NCBI RefSeq assembly: GCF_002864685.1
Contig: NZ_NMQZ01000017.1
Coordinates: 1-64,000, forward strand
Reading direction: 5' to 3'
DNA: 64,000 bases
From: Alloalcanivorax mobilis
GTDB lineage: Bacteria > Pseudomonadota > Gammaproteobacteria > Pseudomonadales > Alcanivoracaceae
Each line of letters starts with the position of its first letter. Position 1 is the stretch's first letter. Of this stretch, positions 10,601 through 18,974 are shown in pieces. The notes under the pieces are model-generated. The model saw nothing but the letters and a program-made list of their open reading frames with translations, did not search any database and had not been told where the DNA came from. The position numbers and the translations under genes were made by a program.

Positions 10601-11130
10601 TGGGGCTGGGGCTGGCGATCGCTGACCGTATTTGCCGTTTGCTGGAGCATCCGCTGACGGTGCACTCGCGCCCGGGGCACGGTACGGTGTTCTCCGTGTC
10701 GGTGCCGCTGGCCAGTGAGCAGTCACCTCCAGTGGCGGCGGCGCCGGCCAGCGGCGCCAACCAAAAGGACCTGGCCGGCATCCGGGTGTTCTGCGTGGAC
10801 AACGATCCGGCGCTGCTGGCCAGCCTGGAAGCGCTGCTGAGAGCGCTGGGGTGCGAGCCGCTGGTGGCCGGTTCCAGCCGGGAAGCGCTGGTTCGCGCCG
10901 AAGGCCAGCCTGCCCCGGATCTGTTGCTGGTGGATTACCAGCTTGATGAGGAAGAGGGCTTCCAGGTGATCGAGGCGCTGGATGGCTGCTGGGATGACGT
11001 GGTGCCGGCGGTGCTGATCACCGCCGACCGGCGCCCGGAAATACGCGAGCGCGCCCGCGAGTTGGGCGTGGGCTTTTTGCAGAAGCCGGTCAGCCAGGAA
11101 GCGTTGATGGAAGTGTTGAGGGCATTGTGA
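7627..11130 (+). CDS. symporter-fused hybrid sensor histidine kinase (CrbS/MxtR-like)
   Basis: A 1167-residue membrane sensor. Residues 1 to about 520 form a 13-helix sodium:solute-symporter-like module. A linker, a PAS domain (about 645-745) and a short coiled coil follow. The HisKA domain has the phospho-acceptor His806 in AAGHDLMQPLN. The ATPase domain shows LSNAVRY and DTGTGIP, and a C-terminal receiver carries Asp1103 in LLLVDYQ. This architecture is that of CrbS in Vibrio and MxtR in Pseudomonas, which control acetate use together with a LuxR-type regulator; such a regulator is convergent here. The start is GTG at 7627; a GTG at 7633 is also possible. The gene ends in a duplicated GGCATTGTGA. 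Confidence 0.9.
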   Translation: MGVSTVFSLWQLGGLALLYVLVLFVIAWWGDRAARRGLPVVNNAWTYSLGLGVYCTSWTFYGAVGEAAQNGWTYLPIYLGPILTMLLGGELIYKMVSVGKQHHITSIADFLAARYGKSRQLAVLVTVVAIVGVLPYIALQLKAVTLSFEHVVGTRVAQPFDIALAVSALMAIFTLLFGTRHIDATEHQSGLMLAVSFESFIKLVAFVIIGLFCLFVVFDGPMDLWRQASVHPHMRQVFEPTLFSQSFVTAMLLSMLAIICLPRQFHAGVVENNDLRHLRTARRVMPLYLTLFAVFVLPIVAAGVITQPDSAQPDMYMLSLPIAAGNEGLMLLAFIGGIAAATGMVIMSTMALAIMLTNEVLMPAWVQYRIQGEEELSDLSNQVRLFRRLSIVVMLMLAFLFHTLIDRFEGLARIGLISFAAVAQLAPALLGGLYWRRGHQSGAFSGLILGYLLWAYCLLLPLVLPVEWVTHLDRYGLLGLGILRPHAMFGIEGLGSLTHGVFWSLSLNLLAYVYFSRRAGQQPLDDTQATRFVDMPTDWWREGLGHPFITTAELLQVCERGLGHPRARALFYDYLARRQIAEDLELPAPLHLVRYVERLLAGAMGASTARIVMGSLLSKQSVRRDDMVRIMDEASQLIQFNHELLRTTIETISQGICVVDRDLNIVAWNQAYVNLFGYPEGLIRLGRSIEEVYRYNAERGFYDGEDLEQDVRKRVRLLHKGSAHRFERQLPSGVVVEVRGSPMEGGGFVSTYMDITERKRDELALRQINENLEQMVSERTRRLSELNSQLEQANEGKTRFLAAAGHDLMQPLNAAQLFASSLSQRLARSGAPDPAPGGGEAFGYERQVVGHIDSSLRAAEQIISALLEISRLDTGTMQAHPDTVAVRPLMQQLGREFGVLARAEGLSLRTVYCDLQVRTDEALLRRVLQNLLSNAVRYTEHGGVLFGCRRRGDSLRIEIWDTGTGIPRDQQSRIFHEFLRLPQQGGRQVKGLGLGLAIADRICRLLEHPLTVHSRPGHGTVFSVSVPLASEQSPPVAAAPASGANQKDLAGIRVFCVDNDPALLASLEALLRALGCEPLVAGSSREALVRAEGQPAPDLLLVDYQLDEEEGFQVIEALDGCWDDVVPAVLITADRRPEIRERARELGVGFLQKPVSQEALMEVLRAL

Positions 11131-11166
11131 GGGCATTGTGAGGTGGGTGCTCGGCGACTGGGTGTG

Positions 11167-11817
11167 CTACGCCAGGCCGGGGGCGTCGATGGCCAGATCC
11201 TTGAGGGCCAGCACCGCCTGGGTACGATTGCGCACGCCCAGTTTCCTGAAGATGGCGGTCATGTGGGCCTTAATGGTGGCCTCGGAAACATCCAGCTGAT
11301 GGGCGATCACCTTGTTTTGCATCCCCTCCATCAGCATACCCATGACCCGGAACTGCTGGGGCGTGAGGCTGGTGATCCGCTCGCGCATGGCGGTGAAATC
11401 CTGTATTTCCGGCGGCAACGGCCGACGTGCTTTTTCCGGTACCCAGCGTTCGCCGGCGATGATCCGGGTCATCGCCTGGGTCATCGCCTCCACCGAGGCG
11501 GATTTGGGGATAAAACCGTCGGCGCCGAAACGCAGCGAGCGCTGGATTACATCCACCTCTTCATTGGCGGAGATCACCACCAGGGGCACCTGCCGGTGAA
11601 GCTCCCGCAGATAGATCAGGCCGGAAAAGCCGTGCGTGCCGGGCATGTGCAGATCAAGCAGAATCAGATCGAAGGCGACGGCGTGCTCACCCAGTTTTTC
11701 CAGGGCGGCAAGGGAATCGGCCTCGATGATCTCGGCGGCGCTGAAACTGACCTCCACTGCCTGCCTCAGAGCGGCGCGAAAAAGCGGGTGGTCGTCGGCG
11801 ATTAGAATTCTTGTCAT
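11167..11817 (-). CDS. LuxR-family response regulator (CrbR/ErdR-like)
   Basis: The 216-residue protein has an N-terminal receiver (ADDHPLF at residues 7-13, phospho-acceptor Asp55 in LILLDLHMPG, lysine of the PKSAS motif near 105) and a C-terminal LuxR/GerE helix-turn-helix (about 150-210, LTPQQFRVMGMLMEGMQNKVIA). The ATG at 11817 gives the canonical receiver N-terminus; a longer reading frame upstream is not used. It converges on the hybrid kinase gene with 36 bases between the stops. By analogy with CrbR and ErdR it should activate acetyl-CoA synthetase and the symporter genes; this is inference from family and context. Confidence 0.9.
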   Translation of the reverse strand: MTRILIADDHPLFRAALRQAVEVSFSAAEIIEADSLAALEKLGEHAVAFDLILLDLHMPGTHGFSGLIYLRELHRQVPLVVISANEEVDVIQRSLRFGADGFIPKSASVEAMTQAMTRIIAGERWVPEKARRPLPPEIQDFTAMRERITSLTPQQFRVMGMLMEGMQNKVIAHQLDVSEATIKAHMTAIFRKLGVRNRTQAVLALKDLAIDAPGLA

Positions 11818-12004
11818 GGCTCGATTATACGCAACGGCAGTTCGCTGACTACGCCCGCCGCGGACAAAATCGCCGGTGCGGGCTTGCTGTCTTGCCAACG
11901 ATGCCCAAGTGGCCGCCAGGAATGGCGGGTCCCAAAAGGTTCTTCGCGGATTCGAGGGAATCTGGCTGCACCGAGACGTCGCCCATCACCGCTGACGCCC
12001 TGTT

Positions 12005-12198
12005 TGGGCGTCCTACTTTCTTGCTTGTCCAAGAAAGTAGGCAAAGAAGGACACCCCGTTGTGTCGCCCGTCGGGTACCCGAGTCGCGGGAAATTGATGG
12101 CCGGGTCGGCGAGGAGACGACATCCTGTCGTCCGCCGCCTCAGTTGGCCGTCCCTGGCCAACTGACCCTATCAATTTCCCGCGACTCGGCGACACAAC
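12005..12198. repeat. nested-hairpin intergenic repeat element
   Basis: This non-coding stretch folds into several perfect stems. A 12-bp stem (12012-12023 with 12030-12041) stands first. An outer stem pairs 12058-12068 with 12188-12198 (11 bp) and continues after a 12-base bulge with 12081-12098 pairing 12170-12187 (18 bp). Inside the outer stem are hairpins 12116-12122/12126-12132 and 12141-12149/12156-12164. The motif around the first stem resembles a dispersed repeat I recall from other gammaproteobacteria, usually mis-annotated as short ORFs. It could be a structured RNA gene or a non-autonomous mobile element. Confidence 0.7.
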
Positions 12199-12483
12199 AA
12201 GGGGGAGGCCCTCCAGAGTGGTACGGTAGGGCCGTGGCCGTCAGAGGTGGAATCGGGCTGAGGAATTTGACCCAAGAGCATTGATGGCCCTACTAGCAGC
12301 CTGTAAGTAAAGCTCTTTCCCGGTAATCCGACAGGTTAACCTTAAGCCCATCGTGGGGTCGTTTGCCTCTCAAGCGTAATTATCGACGCCAAACCTTACC
12401 GGCGCCGCCCTTGCCTCGCGTCCCCAATCGAGCTGACTAGCCACGACCCAGAAAACTCGCTTCCCGCTATTCCGCGATGAACC

Positions 12484-12510
12484 AAAAAAAGCGCTGCCCC
12501 GCCGGGCAGC
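12484..12510 (-). terminator. orphan Rho-independent terminator (minus strand)
   Basis: Read on the minus strand, GCTGCCC, a four-base loop, GGGCAGC and then GC plus seven T form a textbook terminator. The ectC terminator lies 240 bases upstream on the same strand, and no protein-coding gene is visible between them, so this may end a small RNA. Confidence 0.65.
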
Positions 12511-12751
12511 ATCAGGTAAGGACGTGGAAAATGGAAACAGCGCGGAGTGCCGATCCGTTCAAAACAAACGGAAATGCGTTTTATACACCCCGGTTGTGCA
12601 GCTCTCCCGAGCCGTATGGGGTATCACCGGAAAACCGGATTCTGTCATGTTGGCCGTGGGCCATTGTTGCGTGACCAGTATGCTGATCGCGCCGACCGTT
12701 CAAAATTAGACCTTGGTCGACATGTTTTCTGGCTCAAAGGCGCGGCAAAAA
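12511..12751 (-). other. non-coding interval, possible small RNA
   Basis: Between two minus-strand terminators there is no credible ORF on the minus strand. The sequence TTGAAC with a TACTGG-like block 17 bases downstream, near 12705-12678, could be a weak promoter. The identity of any transcript is unknown. Confidence 0.25.
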
Positions 12752-12775
12752 AAACGGAGCCGTGGGGCTCCGTTT
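12752..12775 (-). terminator. ectC terminator
   Basis: Ten-base perfect stem (12752-12761 with 12766-12775). On the minus strand the 3' arm runs into a T-run of eight, 35 bases after the ectC stop. It closes the ectoine operon. Confidence 0.85.
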
Positions 12776-12809
12776 GGTCACCGTTCGCCTGGCGCGAAAG
12801 GTTGGGGGG

Positions 12810-13208
12810 CTAGTCCAGATCGGCGGGGTAAACGCCGTTCTCGTCGTGCACTTCCTTACCGCTCAGGGGCGGGGTAAAGGCACAGGCCACGACCATGTCT
12901 TCGTTTTCGCCACCATAGAGATAGTGCTCGTCGTGCTCATTGAGCAGATAGATCATGCCAGGCTCCAACTCGATCACTTCACCGGTCTTAATCAGCTCGA
13001 CCTTGCCTTTGCCGGAAATCACGTACACGGACTCAAAATGATTGGCGTATTTGATGTGCGTCTTGGTGCCTTTAAAGATGGTGGTGATGTTGAAGGAGTG
13101 GCCCATGCCGTCTTCCTTCAATGACAGTCGCACGGACTGCCAGTTGCCGTTTTCAGCGACCACACGGCGCTCGGTTTTTTCGGCTTCGGCCAGATTACGG
13201 ACAATCAT
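12810..13208 (-). CDS. ectC: L-ectoine synthase EctC
   Basis: The 132-residue cupin enzyme performs the last step of ectoine synthesis, cyclising N-gamma-acetyl-diaminobutyrate. It begins MIVRNL and has the family segments GMGHSFNITT, the EPGMIYLLNEHDEHYL metal-site region and a C-terminal acidic tail. The ATG at 13208, six bases after TAGGAGG, is the proper start, although an in-frame GTG lies at 13214. It is the last gene of ectRABC; no ectD or aspartokinase gene follows. A terminator-like hairpin sits between ectB and ectC. Confidence 0.96.
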   Translation of the reverse strand: MIVRNLAEAEKTERRVVAENGNWQSVRLSLKEDGMGHSFNITTIFKGTKTHIKYANHFESVYVISGKGKVELIKTGEVIELEPGMIYLLNEHDEHYLYGGENEDMVVACAFTPPLSGKEVHDENGVYPADLD

Positions 13209-13225
13209 GTACACCTCCTAACACA

Positions 13226-13271
13226 GGAAAAAAGAAAAAAAGAAGGGGCGCTCCGGCCGGCGGGCCGGAGC
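13226..13271 (-). terminator. terminator-like hairpin between ectB and ectC
   Basis: A nine-base stem (13250-13258 with 13263-13271) is followed on the minus strand, after eight bases, by two long T-runs interrupted by one C. It lies between the ectB stop and the ectC ribosome site and may work as a partial terminator or as an mRNA-stabilising 3' end. Confidence 0.55.
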
Positions 13272-13287
13272 GGGGCAGGTCGGGCAA

Positions 13288-14622
<1,335 letters not shown>

Positions 14623-15168
14623 TTAGGCATCGTCGCGATTGAACGGACCGATGCGCAGCAAATGTTCGTCGTTGTGCTCGCCACTGAAGTGGATGCGGGA
14701 GTCGAAGAAGATGAATTCCTCGGTGGGCATCCGGCGCTGGTAGGCAAAGCTGCGGAACATGCCCCAGGACGCTTCGTTGTCCGGGGTGATGGTGGTTTCG
14801 ATAAACTGCACCTGTGCCGTTTCCTCGCGCCCGATCAATTCCGCCAGCATGCGCTTGGCGAGACCTTTGCCGCGCGCCTTCTGATGCACGGCCACCTGCC
14901 AGACAAAAAGGGTGTTCTGCTGCTTGGGCGGGATATAGCCGGAGATAAACCCGACCAGGTCTCCGTCCATTTCCGCGGCCACCGAGGTGTCGGCGAAGTG
15001 AGTGCACTGCAGCAGATTGCAATACACGGAGTTCTCGTCCAGCGGTTTGCACTCCGCGATCAGTTTATGAACCCGGGCACCGTCCTGGCTTTCCGGTTTG
15101 CGGAACAGGATCTCGTCTTTGGCGTCAGCGGAAGATGAATCCGCCTTCTTGTCATTGTCTGCAAGCAT
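14623..15168 (-). CDS. ectA: diaminobutyrate acetyltransferase EctA
   Basis: The 181-residue GNAT-fold enzyme transfers an acetyl group to the gamma-amino group of diaminobutyrate. Family features are LIAECKPLDENSVYCNLLQC, the acetyl-CoA loop with ARGKGLAKRML and TTITPDNEASWGMF. The ATG at 15168 is used; it follows the ectR stop by four bases, so the regulator and biosynthetic genes are co-transcribed and probably translationally coupled. About 25 N-terminal residues are low-complexity and charged. Confidence 0.95.
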   Translation of the reverse strand: MLADNDKKADSSSADAKDEILFRKPESQDGARVHKLIAECKPLDENSVYCNLLQCTHFADTSVAAEMDGDLVGFISGYIPPKQQNTLFVWQVAVHQKARGKGLAKRMLAELIGREETAQVQFIETTITPDNEASWGMFRSFAYQRRMPTEEFIFFDSRIHFSGEHNDEHLLRIGPFNRDDA

Positions 15169-15172
15169 GTGG

Positions 15173-15712
15173 TCACTTCTGGTCGGTTTGGGTTGAATGG
15201 TTGTTGCTGCCGTGGCGGCGCAGGCCCTCGGAGGCGGGCTGGGCACGGTCAATGGCGCCCAGATCCAGTACCGGCGAGGCATCGATGTCGCCGGCGTTCA
15301 TCATGGCCGCTACCCGTTGAAGGGAGCTGAGAATCAGGGACTGCTCCCAATCCTCAAGGTGGGAAAACCGGGCCATGAACTCCTCCTGCAAGGGCGTAGG
15401 GGCTCTTTCCATGATGTCGCGGCCGGCGTGCGTTAAAGAAGCATAAACCCGCCGTTTATCGCGTTCACCCCTTTTTCTCTCGATCAGGGCCCGTTTTTCG
15501 AGCCGATCAAGAATCACCGTCACCGTGGCCTGGCTGACGGACACTTCGGTGGCGATGTCGCCCATGGTCATTTCGCCATGGGCATCGATAGCCTGAAGGA
15601 TCAGCAACTGCGGTGCGGTGAGCCCGGCCACCTTGCTCAGCTTTCGCGAGTACAGGTCGGTGGCGCGGATAATCTGCCTGAGAGCGATCAACACTTCCTG
15701 ATGTCTGGCCAT
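15173..15712 (-). CDS. ectR: MarR-family regulator EctR
   Basis: A 179-residue winged-helix regulator of the MarR family, with LTAPQLLILQAI and a recognition region EVSVSQATVTVILDRLEKRALIERKR (about residues 35-80). EctR proteins repress or modulate ectABC in halophilic proteobacteria. Here ectR is the first gene of the operon rather than a divergent unit, suggesting autoregulation. The ATG at 15712 is preferred; a GTG at 15766 would add 18 residues. A strong promoter lies about 130 bases upstream. Confidence 0.88.
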   Translation of the reverse strand: MARHQEVLIALRQIIRATDLYSRKLSKVAGLTAPQLLILQAIDAHGEMTMGDIATEVSVSQATVTVILDRLEKRALIERKRGERDKRRVYASLTHAGRDIMERAPTPLQEEFMARFSHLEDWEQSLILSSLQRVAAMMNAGDIDASPVLDLGAIDRAQPASEGLRRHGSNNHSTQTDQK

Positions 15713-15840
15713 GTCCGTTAATTCTCTGGATAGCAAACTATTGTGACTGATTGAAGTCAGGGTCACTTTGAGCTGTAAGCAGCGGTTTCATTGAAAATCA
15801 ACGGCATTTCCAGAATATTCCTTGCTTAAAGAGGGAAGGT

Positions 15841-15869
15841 ATTTTAGAGGCTTAAAGTTTAGATGTCAA
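15841..15869 (-). promoter_or_regulatory. sigma70 promoter of ectRABC
   Basis: On the minus strand TTGACA (15864-15869) and TAAAAT (15841-15846) are separated by exactly 17 bases, a near-perfect housekeeping promoter. The heptamer TTTAAGC occurs in the spacer and again about 27 bases further downstream, a possible EctR contact. The leader to ectR is about 120 bases. Confidence 0.75.
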
Positions 15870-16021
15870 AATAGTTTACCTTCGCGGGCCCGGCCATGGC
15901 GCCGTGGGGCGTGCCCGCCCGGCTGGCGCGGCTCCGGTCTAAATGAGACCATGCGCGGATGTGGCCGGGCGCCGCGGGCGCCGGGCGGATACAGGTGATC
16001 GGCCGGTGGGCGGAGGTGTCC

Positions 16022-16057
16022 GGCGCGGCCATTAAATTCAGTGTGAACAGGTCTTAG
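16022..16057 (+). repeat. solo right end of the terminal-inverted-repeat element
   Basis: This stretch aligns over about 36 bases with the right end of the copy at 57797-57968 (GGCGCGGCCAT..., then GAACAGG...TAG). The left end is not recognisable in 15880-16020, which holds only G/C-rich unassigned sequence. The end stops four bases before an ATG. Confidence 0.55.
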
Positions 16058-16060
16058 GTG

Positions 16061-16993
16061 ATGCGAGTTTCGCCACTGCCGTGGTTGTTGTTGTTGTGCA
16101 CTCTGAGTGTGCCCTTGAGCGTTGCCGCCCAGAGTGGGGCCGGGGAGGGCTCGCAGGCGCCCGCCTCCCCGGTGGAAGCGCAAAGTGAGATCGAGAAAGG
16201 GCCGGTGATCTCCCAGTTCAGGGAGAACTGGATTCTCGGCGAGTTGCGCACGCTGCGTCAGGATATGATGGAGTACCGCAACGACATGAACCGGATCGTC
16301 ACCGACCGCGAGCTGGAGGTGGCTGACAAGGCGATGGGGTATGCCACCAACACGGTGACGTACTTTTTCTATCTGATCGCCGGCGCCGCCTCGATTCTGG
16401 CGTTGGTGGGCTGGTCCACGATCCGTGATCTGAAAGACAACATCCGGGTGTACGCCGAGAAAGAGATGTCGCGGCTGACCGTGGAGTACGAATCGCGCCT
16501 GGCGGATCTGGAGAACGAGCTGCGCCGTAAGTCGCGGATCATCGCCGAGAACCAGGAAGAGATCGAGCGCACCAACGAGATTCACAGCCTGTGGTTGAAG
16601 GCCTCCAAGGAATCCAGCTACAAGGACCGCATTGAGCTTTATGACCGTATTCTGGAGCTGCGCCCGGACGACCCGGAGGCGCTGGCCTGGAAAGCGGATT
16701 CGGCCCTGGAGCTGGGCGAGCAGCGTTGGGCGCTGAGCCTGTGTGACCGGGTATTGGAAGTGGACGAGGACAACGCCCACGCGCTTTACCAGCGCGCCTG
16801 CGCCTGGGCCGGGCTCGGCGAGACCGACAACGCCCTGCGTGACCTGGCCCAGGCGGTGTCCCGTTCCGAGGCGCTGCGCCAGCATGCCCGCGCCGAAGAG
16901 ATGTTCGTGCCGTTGCGTGATCTGGATCAATTCAAGGAGATCACCGGCCGGCTGCACGAGGAAGAGGCCGAGGCGGCCCGCCAGGGTCGCTGA
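16061..16993 (+). CDS. membrane-anchored TPR protein, unknown
   Basis: A 310-residue envelope protein. It has a signal peptide (MRVSPLPWLLLL to about residue 22) and a transmembrane segment near 100-122. A charged coiled coil (about 125-180) precedes at least two tetratricopeptide repeats (about 185-260; LELRPDDPEALAWKADSALELG and the following repeat). It probably scaffolds protein contacts in the cell envelope; no specific function can be given. The start codon directly abuts a repeat-element end, which provides the GGTG preceding it. The long reverse-strand ORF over it is a shadow. Confidence 0.8.
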   Translation: MRVSPLPWLLLLCTLSVPLSVAAQSGAGEGSQAPASPVEAQSEIEKGPVISQFRENWILGELRTLRQDMMEYRNDMNRIVTDRELEVADKAMGYATNTVTYFFYLIAGAASILALVGWSTIRDLKDNIRVYAEKEMSRLTVEYESRLADLENELRRKSRIIAENQEEIERTNEIHSLWLKASKESSYKDRIELYDRILELRPDDPEALAWKADSALELGEQRWALSLCDRVLEVDEDNAHALYQRACAWAGLGETDNALRDLAQAVSRSEALRQHARAEEMFVPLRDLDQFKEITGRLHEEEAEAARQGR

Positions 16994-17182
16994 GCGGCGG
17001 ACACCGATAGCGGGCCGCTTTCGGCGTGATTGCCAAACCCACACCATTCGAAGGTCTATTTGCCGGGGCCTTTCTGATAAACTCTCGTCCCCTTTGTGAT
17101 CCGGGCGACTCCAGGCGGACTGTTGTCGCGTTCGCCCTCCCGGCGCCGTTCAGCGGCGCGGGTCGCCCCTACGGAGATTTCC

Positions 17183-18142
17183 ATGAAGCGCGATAGCGGT
17201 GCGGAAACCACCCGGAACATGCCCGATGTGGCATCCAATTCGATGGTGGATCATATCCACAGCACGCTGGACTGGGTGGGCATGAGCGAGATCCACCTGC
17301 CGGCCCGCGTCAGCGATACCCTGGCCGGCGAGCGGCCGATCAGCACTTCGATTCAGGCTTATGTGAACCTCAGCAACCCGGATGCCAAGGGCATTCACAT
17401 GTCACGCCTGTATCTGATGCTGGAGGAGACCTTTGGCGATCACTCGGTGAGCGCGGAATCCATTGAGCTGTTGCTGAAGAACTTCCTGGAGACCCACGAT
17501 GGCCTGAGTGATCGGGGCTTCGTGCAGTTTGATTTCGAGTATTCCATGCGTCGTCCGGCCCTGAAGAGCAGTTATTCGGGCTGGAAGAGCTACCCGGTGA
17601 CGATCAAGGGCACCCTCAGTGACGAGGGCATGCGCATCGAACTGGCGGTGGAAGTGCCGTATTCCTCCACCTGCCCGTGCTCGGCGGCGCTGGCGCGGCA
17701 GTTGATTCAGGATCAGTTCCGTCGCGATTTCAAAGAGGGCAAGGTTGACGCCGACACGGTGTTCGAGTGGCTGGGCACCGAGCAGGGTGTGGTGGCGACG
17801 CCGCACAGCCAGCGTTCGGTGGCGCAGGTGCGCGTATTGCTGGGCGATTCCTGTGGCCAAGGGTTCCCGATCACGGCGTTGATCGATGCCATTGAAGGCG
17901 CGTTGAAAACCCCGGTTCAAACTGCCGTGAAGCGGGTCGACGAACAGGAATTCGCCCTGCTCAATGGCCAGAACCTGATGTTCTGCGAGGACGCCGCCCG
18001 GCGCCTCAAGCAGGCGCTGGACCCGCAAGAGTGTTACCGGGACTTCTGGCTGCGGGTGAACCACCTGGAGAGCCTGCACGCCCACAACGCGGTGGCGATC
18101 GTCACCAAGGAAGTGGACGGCGGTTACCTGCCTATTCCCTGA
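17183..18142 (+). CDS. folE2: GTP cyclohydrolase FolE2 (GCYH-IB)
   Basis: The 319-residue enzyme catalyses the first step of tetrahydrofolate synthesis from GTP. FolE2 does not require zinc, can use manganese, and replaces zinc-dependent FolE under zinc limitation; in many proteobacteria it is under Zur control. Recognisable segments are [13 protein letters not shown] with the metal-binding cysteine, TPHSQRS and the C-terminal [13 protein letters not shown]. The ATG at 17183 with ACGGAG is the start. It lies next to genes for a His-rich lipoprotein and a TonB receptor, which supports a zinc-limitation role here. Confidence 0.95.
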   Translation: MKRDSGAETTRNMPDVASNSMVDHIHSTLDWVGMSEIHLPARVSDTLAGERPISTSIQAYVNLSNPDAKGIHMSRLYLMLEETFGDHSVSAESIELLLKNFLETHDGLSDRGFVQFDFEYSMRRPALKSSYSGWKSYPVTIKGTLSDEGMRIELAVEVPYSSTCPCSAALARQLIQDQFRRDFKEGKVDADTVFEWLGTEQGVVATPHSQRSVAQVRVLLGDSCGQGFPITALIDAIEGALKTPVQTAVKRVDEQEFALLNGQNLMFCEDAARRLKQALDPQECYRDFWLRVNHLESLHAHNAVAIVTKEVDGGYLPIP

Positions 18143-18213
18143 CCGGGATGATTAGACAGTGCCGCTCGGGAGAGCGGCCGTGCAGGTTGGCTCGCGCAAC
18201 ACAACAGTAGAAA

Positions 18214-18303
18214 GTTGAAAGTTAAAGGTTAAAACGCGGGCAAGCTGTTGCCGACTGGCACGGCCCTATCCGCGCTTTCAACTTTTAACCTTTAACTTTC
18301 AAC
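18214..18303. repeat. inverted heptamer arms (AGTTAAA type)
   Basis: Tandem 7-bp units of AGTTGAA/AGTTAAA/GGTTAAA (18213-18233) are mirrored by an exact 21-bp inverted copy at 18283-18303, leaving a 48-base loop. It lies between two convergent genes, so it may work as a bidirectional terminator. Confidence 0.85.
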
Positions 18304-18320
18304 GTTTCCCGTCTGTCTGC

Positions 18321-18833
18321 TCAGAACCGCCCGTTCAGACCGAGCGCCAGGTTGCTGACTTCACCGTCACCGCCGTCCACGGCGCGCAGGTATTCCAGGC
18401 TCACGAACACCACATCGGTGAGGCTGAAATCGGCGCCCAGGCCGAAAGAGATGTCCGAGTAGTTTTCGCCGCCCCGGTTGCCCGGGCCGCTTTCGGTGGT
18501 TTCCATGCGGGTCAGGCCGATCAGACCGTAAGGCCGGATGGGCAGGGTGTTGGGAAACTGGCCGCGAAAATAGGCGCCGTAGTAGCGGTCGATTTCCACG
18601 TCGGTGCCGCCGCCGAGGCTGTCATCGCCCACCCCCAGGCCCAGCCGTACTTCTCCACCCAGGGTTTCGTTGCGGTTGATCCAGGTGCCGAATTTGAACT
18701 GCAGGGCGCTGGGTTTGGCGCTGCCACCGTGATCCGGCTCGATCTTGCTGCTGACGTAGTCCAGCCCCGCGAAGCCACCAGCGCCGGCGCTCAAGGGGAG
18801 CGCCAGGCAAGCGGCCAACAGCCATCGTTTCAT
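18321..18833 (-). CDS. outer-membrane beta-barrel protein
   Basis: A 170-residue exported protein with a clear signal peptide (MKRWLLAACLALPLSAGA). Alternating hydrophobic strands follow, and the protein ends in ALGLNGRF, with a terminal aromatic residue typical of small outer-membrane barrels recognised by the BAM machinery. It resembles the OmpA/OmpW-like small beta-barrel group in length and pattern but has no assigned function. It precedes (on the minus strand) the inverted repeat at 18214-18303. Confidence 0.75.
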   Translation of the reverse strand: MKRWLLAACLALPLSAGAGGFAGLDYVSSKIEPDHGGSAKPSALQFKFGTWINRNETLGGEVRLGLGVGDDSLGGGTDVEIDRYYGAYFRGQFPNTLPIRPYGLIGLTRMETTESGPGNRGGENYSDISFGLGADFSLTDVVFVSLEYLRAVDGGDGEVSNLALGLNGRF

Positions 18834-18908
18834 CAGGATTCTCCCGCTACTGCTGTTTGAATGAAGAGCGCATTGTAGTGAAAAGCGTTGAGTAAGGCGA
18901 CGGGGGGC

Positions 18909-18930
18909 ACGGCCAGCTTGGGCTGGCCGT
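18909..18930. terminator. hairpin beyond the His-rich lipoprotein gene
   Basis: A nine-base perfect stem (18909-18917 with 18922-18930) and four-base loop. It lacks a T-run on either side, so it is a weak candidate terminator or an mRNA 3'-end stabiliser. Confidence 0.4.
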
Positions 18931-18932
18931 GG

Positions 18933-18974
18933 GTTTTCAGTTTTCAGTTTTCAGTTTTCAGTTTTCAGTGTTCA
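18933..18974. repeat. heptamer array GTTTTCA x5 plus one variant
   Basis: Five exact copies of GTTTTCA and one GTGTTCA run through the stop codon of the lipoprotein gene (stop at 18965-18967), so the array overlaps the end of the coding sequence. Confidence 0.9.

Noticed and set aside
11811-12284. Several overlapping ORFs in the 11.8-12.8 kb gap
   Set aside because: They are produced by the structured repeat and are open in both directions; none has a ribosome site or domain.
15866-17047. Long minus-strand ORF over the TPR gene (393 aa)
   Set aside because: It mirrors the plus-strand gene that has a signal peptide, membrane helix and TPR repeats; its own translation is low-complexity and without a start signal.
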